In this document: one piece after another, positions 58,477 through 64,000 of the stretch
How positions within the stretch are numbered: the first letter of the stretch is position 1
Layout: each line of letters begins with the position of its first letter
Assembly (NCBI GenBank): GCA_017311315.1
Contig: CM029610.1
Coordinates: 5,141,126 to 5,205,125 of the forward strand
Origin: Dendrocalamus latiflorus
Taxonomy: Eukaryota > Streptophyta > Magnoliopsida > Poales > Poaceae
Reading direction: 5' to 3'
Length of the DNA stretch: 64,000 bases
The notes under the pieces: generated by a model
What the model was told of the DNA's origin: nothing
Database searches by the model: none
Seen by the model: the letters and a program-made list of their open reading frames with translations, nothing else
Translations under genes and position numbers: made by a program

Positions 58477-60614
58477 GACCCACCTGTCAGAAATTTAATA
58501 ATTTTTGGAGTTTACTGAACTGAGAACTTCAAATGATCATAACTTATTCATTTTAACTCCAAATTGAATGAGACAAATTTCTAAATTCATCTAAAATCAA
58601 GATCTATCCAATGAAACTGAAATCCTAATTTTTAGAGTTCATTTGAATTTCTGGTGTTATTTGGTTTGATTTGCTGCTTTTCCTTTTTGTACGAATTTTG
58701 GGCGCACGCTAAAATAGCTTACGAGGCTCAAGAGGAAGAGATCGAGGCCGCAACACTAGAAGTACCAGAGAATCCAGATCCCGACCACTGTGACCAAGGC
58801 GAGTCAATACTTTGATCATGTTAAACCCACATTTATGCAAATTATTTGGTTTTAAATTAACAAAATGCATGCTGTTATTTTTATGCAAATACATGCTAAA
58901 CTTGATATTCTAGTTATATGCCAATGTTTACCTTAAATAGTATTACCCCTCCTTTGGAATGATTGAATGTGAAAACCTTGTCGCCCTAGCAAAAGTATAA
59001 TACTAATATTTCAAAAATAAGTCCCTAATGATATGCTATGCTTAGTGTTGCATTAATACGCAGGGGGCGCTGAAATGCCCCATACATCATGATCGCTTTT
59101 AATAATGAGAAAATGGTTTGGGCAGTCATGGTGGGAATGACTGGTATATTTGACATGACTATTTTATACCCTCCAAAAATCTCAACATGCTTAAATATCT
59201 GGGCGGACTAGTTCGAGTGTGTGAATATGTGGTGCAGTGGAAGCACAAAGTGAGTTATTGAATGTGAATATGTGGTGCAGTGGAAGCACAAAGTGAGTTA
59301 TTGATAGACCGCCCAGATAACCCTAAGGACCGAATCTTGTCATGTCACCCGTGTAAAACAGTACAACCACAAGTCTGTAAAGTACAACTTGGCTAAGTAG
59401 ATTTATCGAAAACTCTGGACTCATCTCACTAATAGGGGGAGAGAAGTAATTATGCAGGGGCAAGGGAGGGCCTAAAGGGACACCGAGTGGAGGGTGAAGT
59501 TTCCCAGTCGTGCTAGCGCAGAGGGGAGTGGAGCCCGTACGCTAGTAGCTGTGGGGAACATCCCGTGCAACATATGGGACCCACCGCAAGTGGGCAGTCT
59601 CCCATAGGAGTGAGATGACAAAAGGGTCTAGATACTTTGAAAAGTCACTGTGATGGTCTGCTCAACCACATGACTAAGGAATCGTGTGGGGCAATGAGTT
59701 GATTGTCTCTTGTGGTGAAAGTGTACAAACTCTGCAGAGTCAAAACTATTCGAATAGCCGTGCCCACGGTCAAGGGCGGACATGGAAACTTAACCAGATA
59801 TAGTTCTATTTCAAAATGCTTTATGATGGGTTGGAAAAGTGAAATGGCAGTGTAAGGCCCTAGTTTGGAATTGTCCTGGGTGTCGTCCCAGTGGTAAGTT
59901 AAGCGGCTATAACGCTGAAGAATTGCTATATGGTGCAGATGCCATGTAATGGTGGATGGAATCTGAATCACTATTATTACTGCATTCAACATATACGTGT
60001 GTTCAAAATGTTAGGTCTTAGGGAATTTTTATATAATTGTATTCAAAAGCACTCTTCGCAAAAGAAAATAAACCTAAGCCATCATTTGGTTAGCCATACA
60101 TGTTATATACTGCATTCTGTGTGTTGATTCGCTGAGCACGGGGTCGGAGTGCTCACGCTCGCTTTGCGGCAACAATCCAGAAACAGGAGCGCAAGACCAC
60201 TACGCCTACGAGGAAGCTCCCGCTACGGAGGAGAAGAATGACGAAGGAAACTAAGGCGTAGGCTTCGCTGTTTAATCATGGACAAGTAGACATATGGCGT
60301 TGTGTGCACGTATGTTACTAGTTAGCTGGTGACATATAATGCACACAGTACCTTCCAGTCGCTTGCCTGTGGATTTGGGTTTGCTTTTGCTATGATTCCG
60401 CTGTGCGTGATTGTAATAAATACAATTGGCCTAATCGGCCCCTTTTGAAAACTATCACCCGACGTGGTGTATTTCAATTCATGTAATATAATGGATGATT
60501 ATGCGATGTATGAAATGATTCAGCAATGTACCTGTGTGCACTAACTACTGATCCAGGGATTAGTGCAGTGAAACACAGTAAGATTCAGATTGAAAAATCT
60601 GGGTCTGACAGCGC

Positions 60615-60626
60615 TGGTATCAGAGC
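60615..60626 (+). other. Primer-binding site, initiator-methionine tRNA type
   Basis: TGGTATCAGAGC is complementary to the 3' end of plant initiator tRNA-Met, and lies four bases after the LTR end. It marks the start of minus-strand DNA synthesis. Confidence 0.9.
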
Positions 60627-60818
60627 ATACGACTGCAGGGCAAAAGCCATAGAATGGTCGTTAGAAGCACCTTAAGGTGGTAACTTCTAAATGTACAAAA
60701 AGCATTTATGAAAATATAGCGTATTATTGCTACTCGTACCCTTCTTAGTTCTACGCCCCTTCACTTTTTCAATTGATTATTTTAAAGCGTTACTAATGCA
60801 AAGTAATTGCTTTCACAG

Positions 60819-61670
60819 ATGGCAGGAGAAGAAGGTAATTGGGATTACGTCGCTCATGGAGTTTATGAGGGCGTATTCGCAAGAATCCTGCGCAAGCTCC
60901 TCCACTACCTGGAATACCCGGAACAACCCATTTATCGTGGGCGTCAGACATCTGCAGGAGGGGTGTACTGCTGGATGTTTGAAGTGTTCATCTACCCGAA
61001 GAGTGAACATGACCCACCCCACGTCTTCCAGACAGAACACCCAAGAAGCACCAGGTCTGCCGCACTTCAGGATGCTGCTCGTCTCGCCGCCGCCCGACTC
61101 TGCGACATCTACCAAATCTCCCTGCTCCGCACACCCTTCTGCTTCTACCCTTCACGCAGGGAGGGTGTACGCCACAACGAGACCTACCTGCCGGTTAATG
61201 AGGATGATCCAAGGCTCACCCACCAAGTTGATCTTACCAGAGCCATGGGAGCAGCTCATACTGCTGCACTGGAAGAGATGACCGCCCTCCGGATGCACCT
61301 AGTTGCCCGTCACACCGAGATGGCGACTCTTCGTGACCAGCTCGCCCAGTGCCAGCAGGCACTGGCAGCCGCCAAGGCAGAAGCCACAGCAGCTCAGGCA
61401 CAGCTCCATCAACCTCTCGCTCCGTTGGCAGCACCAGCACCTCCTTCAGTGGGATCAGGCCCCCGCACCCGGCTGACTGCGCGCAAAAGCGTACGACCTC
61501 CAAGCCTCCAGTCTGCACTTCGACGGAGAAGGCCTCCACCAAGTCACAGTCCTCCACGAGCTCCTTCAGGCGCCGATGACTCCGACCCATCGGAGTTCAG
61601 TGGCAGTCGATCCCGCTCCAGATCGCCAAACTACGATCCCTCCGTCAGTGGTGATCGCTACGCGGCGTAG
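60819..61670 (+). CDS. Extra ORF upstream of gag in the retrotransposon, 283 aa
   Basis: This intact frame between primer-binding site and gag is additional to the usual gag-pol. Residues 1-105 form a compact part with a Trp/Phe-rich segment (YCWMFEVFIYPKSEHDPPHV) and an Ala-rich helix (TRSAALQDAARLAAARL). About 135-195 is a predicted coiled coil (ALEEMTALRMHLVARHTEM onward, heptad-like, rich in Ala, Gln, Leu). The tail is basic and Pro/Ser/Arg-rich with an RSRSRS run. Similar extra frames (sometimes called ORF0) are known from several long-LTR grass elements. Their function is unknown. The ATG follows TTTCACAG, which looks like a splice acceptor, so it may be expressed from a spliced RNA. 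Confidence 0.75.
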   Translation: MAGEEGNWDYVAHGVYEGVFARILRKLLHYLEYPEQPIYRGRQTSAGGVYCWMFEVFIYPKSEHDPPHVFQTEHPRSTRSAALQDAARLAAARLCDIYQISLLRTPFCFYPSRREGVRHNETYLPVNEDDPRLTHQVDLTRAMGAAHTAALEEMTALRMHLVARHTEMATLRDQLAQCQQALAAAKAEATAAQAQLHQPLAPLAAPAPPSVGSGPRTRLTARKSVRPPSLQSALRRRRPPPSHSPPRAPSGADDSDPSEFSGSRSRSRSPNYDPSVSGDRYAA

Positions 61671-61949
61671 TAGTGGAAGTGTCGTCACGTCGTGCTTGTA
61701 AATTAAGTGTTGCCTTAGCCCTGTTATATTGTAGTTGCGGCAATGTGAACTCTAACTATTATGTTATTGTAAGTCCGGCCTGGGAGGCTGGCTATGTGAA
61801 TGTTTGTATGATAATGAATGGCCAGGCATAAGGCCTTATATTGAATGTTCTTTTGCCGTTTATCTTGTGTTATTTTCACAGCAAGGGTTGATACCCTCCA
61901 TTTTTCTCAAGGGTAGTCTTAGTACTAAGTTGTGAAACTGTAACTGCAG

Positions 61950-64000
61950 ATGTCCAATCCAAGAGTTACCCAATCTCGGACCCATGCTAACCCTCAGCAT
62001 GCTGAGGTAGACTCGAACCATGGCGAAAACCCCGAGGAAAATCAGAACCCAGATGCTGATCTCCCGAACCCTCCAGTTAATCCCACAATGGCCCAAGTAA
62101 TGGCACAACAAACCCAGATTCTGCAAGCCATTGATGCTGGACAACAAGGAAGCTCTGGCGGACACAGAGCTGACTTAGGAGATTTTCAAAGGACAAGACC
62201 AATTACATTCACATCCGCAAAAGAACCACTTGAAGCGGAAGATTGGCTCCGAGACACTGAAAGGAAGATAAGGTTGGCCAAGATTGCAGATGAAGACAAA
62301 GTGGTGTTTGCCGCACACCAGCTTCAAGGTGCTGCAGCAGCATGGTGGGAGAACTACTTGGCTGCCAGAGGCCAGGAAGATGCTACCACCGGAGGTGATA
62401 CAGAAGCTATACCATGGTCAGAGTTTAAGAAGGCTTTCAAGGACAACTTTGTTCCAGCTGGGATAATGCGGATAAAGAAGAATGAGTTCCGCAATCTCAA
62501 GCAAGGGAACTTATCTGTCAATGAATATCTTACAAAATTCACGCAGCTGGCCCGGTATGCTCAGAAGGATATAGAAGAAGAAGAAGAAAAGGTTGACAGA
62601 TTCTTTGAAGGGTTGAAAGATGAACTGAGAGTGCAGCTGATCACCCAGGACTTCACCAGCTTTCATCAGTTGGTAAACAAGGCATTGGCCTTGGAAAATG
62701 AGAAGAAGATTCTTGAGGCCAGCCGTAAGCGTAAGATGACAACTCAACGGCCACAAGGAAGATTTATCCAGAAATTCTTCAAACCCTCATTCTCAAGGTC
62801 CAATCAATCCAGTGGGTCAGCTCCAACCTTTAGACCTGGTGGAAGTATGTCCCAAGCATCACGCCCAGGAGGACAGTTTGGTGGTACCAACCCCGTAGCA
62901 AACTTTAATTGCTTTAGCTGTGGGGAGAAGGGTCACTTTGCCAACAGATGCCCACATAAGCAGAATGTCCCTGTCCGCAGTCAAGCTTCAGCTCCTGGCA
63001 AGGGACAGCAAAGCTCTCAAGCTAGCAAGAACACTTCAGCACCAAACCGAGGCAGAGTTAACCATATTACCGTTGAAGAAGCTCAAGAAGCCGCTGGAGT
63101 TCTCATGGGTACGTTTTCTGTCAAGACTATACCCGCACAAGTATTATTTGATTCAGGAGCTTCACATTCATTTATATGTAAGGGGTATGCTGATAAGTTG
63201 GGATTACCCATTTATACCCTTAAGAAGCCATTAGTGCTTAACTCACCAGCTGGACCAATTACTGCTACCCTAGTATGCCCAGGGGTGACCATTACCATGG
63301 AAAGGTGTGATTTCCTAGCAGACCTTATAGTATTAAACTCCCAGACCCTAGACATCATACTAGGAATGGATTGGTTAGCTAAGAATCAAGGTGTCCTAGA
63401 GTGTGCCACCAGAACAGTGAAAGTGGTCAAGTGTCCTGGAATGACCATAAATATAAAAGTGGACAGACCATACCAGTGGGGACGTGCAATCTATCATTGT
63501 GAGGACGTACCCCAAGAAGGAATGATAGTAGTGCAAGACTATCCCGAAGTATTTCCCGAAGAACTGCCAGGCATGCCCCCAGATAGAGACTTGGAATTTG
63601 TTATCAATTTGAAGCCAGGTGCCGCTCCAATCTCCAAAAGGCCCTATAGGATGACTGTAGAAGAATTGGAGGAATTGAAGAAACAACTCCAAGAGTTACA
63701 AGAGAAGGGATTCATTAGACCCAGCTCATCGCCATGGGGATCTCCAGTGCTGTTTGTGAAGAAAAAGGATGGCACAGCCAGGATGTGTGTGGACTACCGT
63801 GATTTGAATGAGATGACTATCAAGAACAAGTATCCTCTTCCCAGGATTGATGACTTGTTCGATCAACTTGGAGGAGCCACCGTGTTCTCCAAAATAGATC
63901 TGAGGTCAGGTTATCATCAGTTGAAGATCAGGCCAGAAGATATACCCAAAACAGCCTTTACCACTAGATATGGACTATATGAATTTCTGGTCATGTCTTT
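61950..64000 (+). CDS. gag-pol polyprotein of a Ty3/gypsy retrotransposon (5' part, runs off window)
   Basis: A single frame stays open for 683 codons to the window end. The gag capsid region lies at about residues 85-270 (EDWLRDTERK, HQLQGAAAAWWENY), then a Lys-rich stretch and one zinc knuckle CFSCGEKGHFANRC at 321-334. The aspartic protease active site DSGASHSF is at 401-408, and LDIILGMDWL follows. Reverse transcriptase begins at about residue 545, with KRPYRM, FVKKKDG, MCVDYRDLN (about 612-620) and FSKIDLRSGYHQLKI. The YxDD box, RNase H and integrase lie beyond 64000. No stop or frameshift was seen, so this copy may be young and possibly mobile. The sequence style suggests the Tekay/Del chromovirus group, but the integrase chromodomain that would prove it is not visible. 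The ATG follows AACTGCAG, another acceptor-like context. Confidence 0.9.
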   Translation, partial: MSNPRVTQSRTHANPQHAEVDSNHGENPEENQNPDADLPNPPVNPTMAQVMAQQTQILQAIDAGQQGSSGGHRADLGDFQRTRPITFTSAKEPLEAEDWLRDTERKIRLAKIADEDKVVFAAHQLQGAAAAWWENYLAARGQEDATTGGDTEAIPWSEFKKAFKDNFVPAGIMRIKKNEFRNLKQGNLSVNEYLTKFTQLARYAQKDIEEEEEKVDRFFEGLKDELRVQLITQDFTSFHQLVNKALALENEKKILEASRKRKMTTQRPQGRFIQKFFKPSFSRSNQSSGSAPTFRPGGSMSQASRPGGQFGGTNPVANFNCFSCGEKGHFANRCPHKQNVPVRSQASAPGKGQQSSQASKNTSAPNRGRVNHITVEEAQEAAGVLMGTFSVKTIPAQVLFDSGASHSFICKGYADKLGLPIYTLKKPLVLNSPAGPITATLVCPGVTITMERCDFLADLIVLNSQTLDIILGMDWLAKNQGVLECATRTVKVVKCPGMTINIKVDRPYQWGRAIYHCEDVPQEGMIVVQDYPEVFPEELPGMPPDRDLEFVINLKPGAAPISKRPYRMTVEELEELKKQLQELQEKGFIRPSSSPWGSPVLFVKKKDGTARMCVDYRDLNEMTIKNKYPLPRIDDLFDQLGGATVFSKIDLRSGYHQLKIRPEDIPKTAFTTRYGLYEFLVMS

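Larger units (their letters stand above)
55836..60610 (+). mobile_element. 5' LTR of a Ty3/gypsy retrotransposon (with nested hAT-like element)
   Basis: Starts TGTAACATCCCG and ends GGTCTGACA, then four bases before the primer-binding site. Length is 4775 bp, or about 3910 bp without the hAT-like insert, and it is collinear with the solo LTR at 493-4588. It lies in the SMC6 fragment. The 3' LTR is outside the window, so the target duplication cannot be checked. Confidence 0.88.

Noticed and set aside
60813..61115. 100-codon minus-strand frame
   Set aside because: It is opposite the intact extra ORF of the retrotransposon, which has coiled-coil character and the expected position before gag.

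Overview
This is nuclear DNA of a grass, most likely rice (Oryza) or a close relative. The reasons are: introns of plant type; GC-rich 5' exons; dense nests of grass-type MITEs, MULEs, hAT elements and long-LTR Ty3/gypsy elements; and three intact genes in one orientation (a CYP97B cytochrome P450, a VQ-motif protein and a CTP:phosphocholine cytidylyltransferase). From memory, CYP97B and the cytidylyltransferase also lie close together on rice chromosome 2; this was not checked. No bacterial, organellar, tRNA, rRNA or CRISPR feature was seen.

Layout. 493-4588 is a solo LTR of a Ty3/gypsy element. 4.6-7.1 kb is unassigned repetitive DNA. 7389-20099 is a 14-exon CYP97B gene (568 aa predicted, all P450 signature motifs present). 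Its intron 11 is swollen to 7.1 kb by an antisense Mutator-like element (about 12.51-19.16 kb) that carries a broken transposase and a plant mobile domain (PMD). 20.7-24.3 kb is a diverged LTR interrupted by a hAT-like element, and directly behind it lies a second copy of the last CYP97B exon (24524-24742). 25-35 kb has no recognised gene but holds a Tourist-like MITE, a 366-bp hairpin MITE, a 397-bp tandem duplication, a probable minus-strand LTR and two further foldback/MITE insertions. 35836-36486 is the intronless VQ gene. 37-46 kb is repeats, including nested MITEs and a fragment of a nucleotide-sugar transporter gene. 46984-50619 is the 8-exon cytidylyltransferase gene (307 aa predicted), with one GC-AG intron. 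52.7-55.8 kb is extremely GC-rich and ends in a broken 5' fragment of an SMC6 gene. A Ty3/gypsy retrotransposon of the same family as the first solo LTR is inserted in that fragment. Its 5' LTR (55836-60610), primer-binding site, extra upstream ORF, gag, protease and the start of reverse transcriptase are present, and the element runs off the window.

The three host genes act in different processes (plastid carotenoid/P450 chemistry, WRKY-linked signalling, phosphatidylcholine synthesis) and do not form a functional cluster. The most interesting content is structural: the MULE-PMD insertion in a housekeeping P450 intron, the spare heme-binding exon 4.6 kb downstream, captured gene fragments (SMC6 and a nucleotide-sugar transporter), and the extra ORF in front of gag. 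Splice sites and exon joins were read by eye from frame continuity and family conservation. Nothing was aligned by computer.
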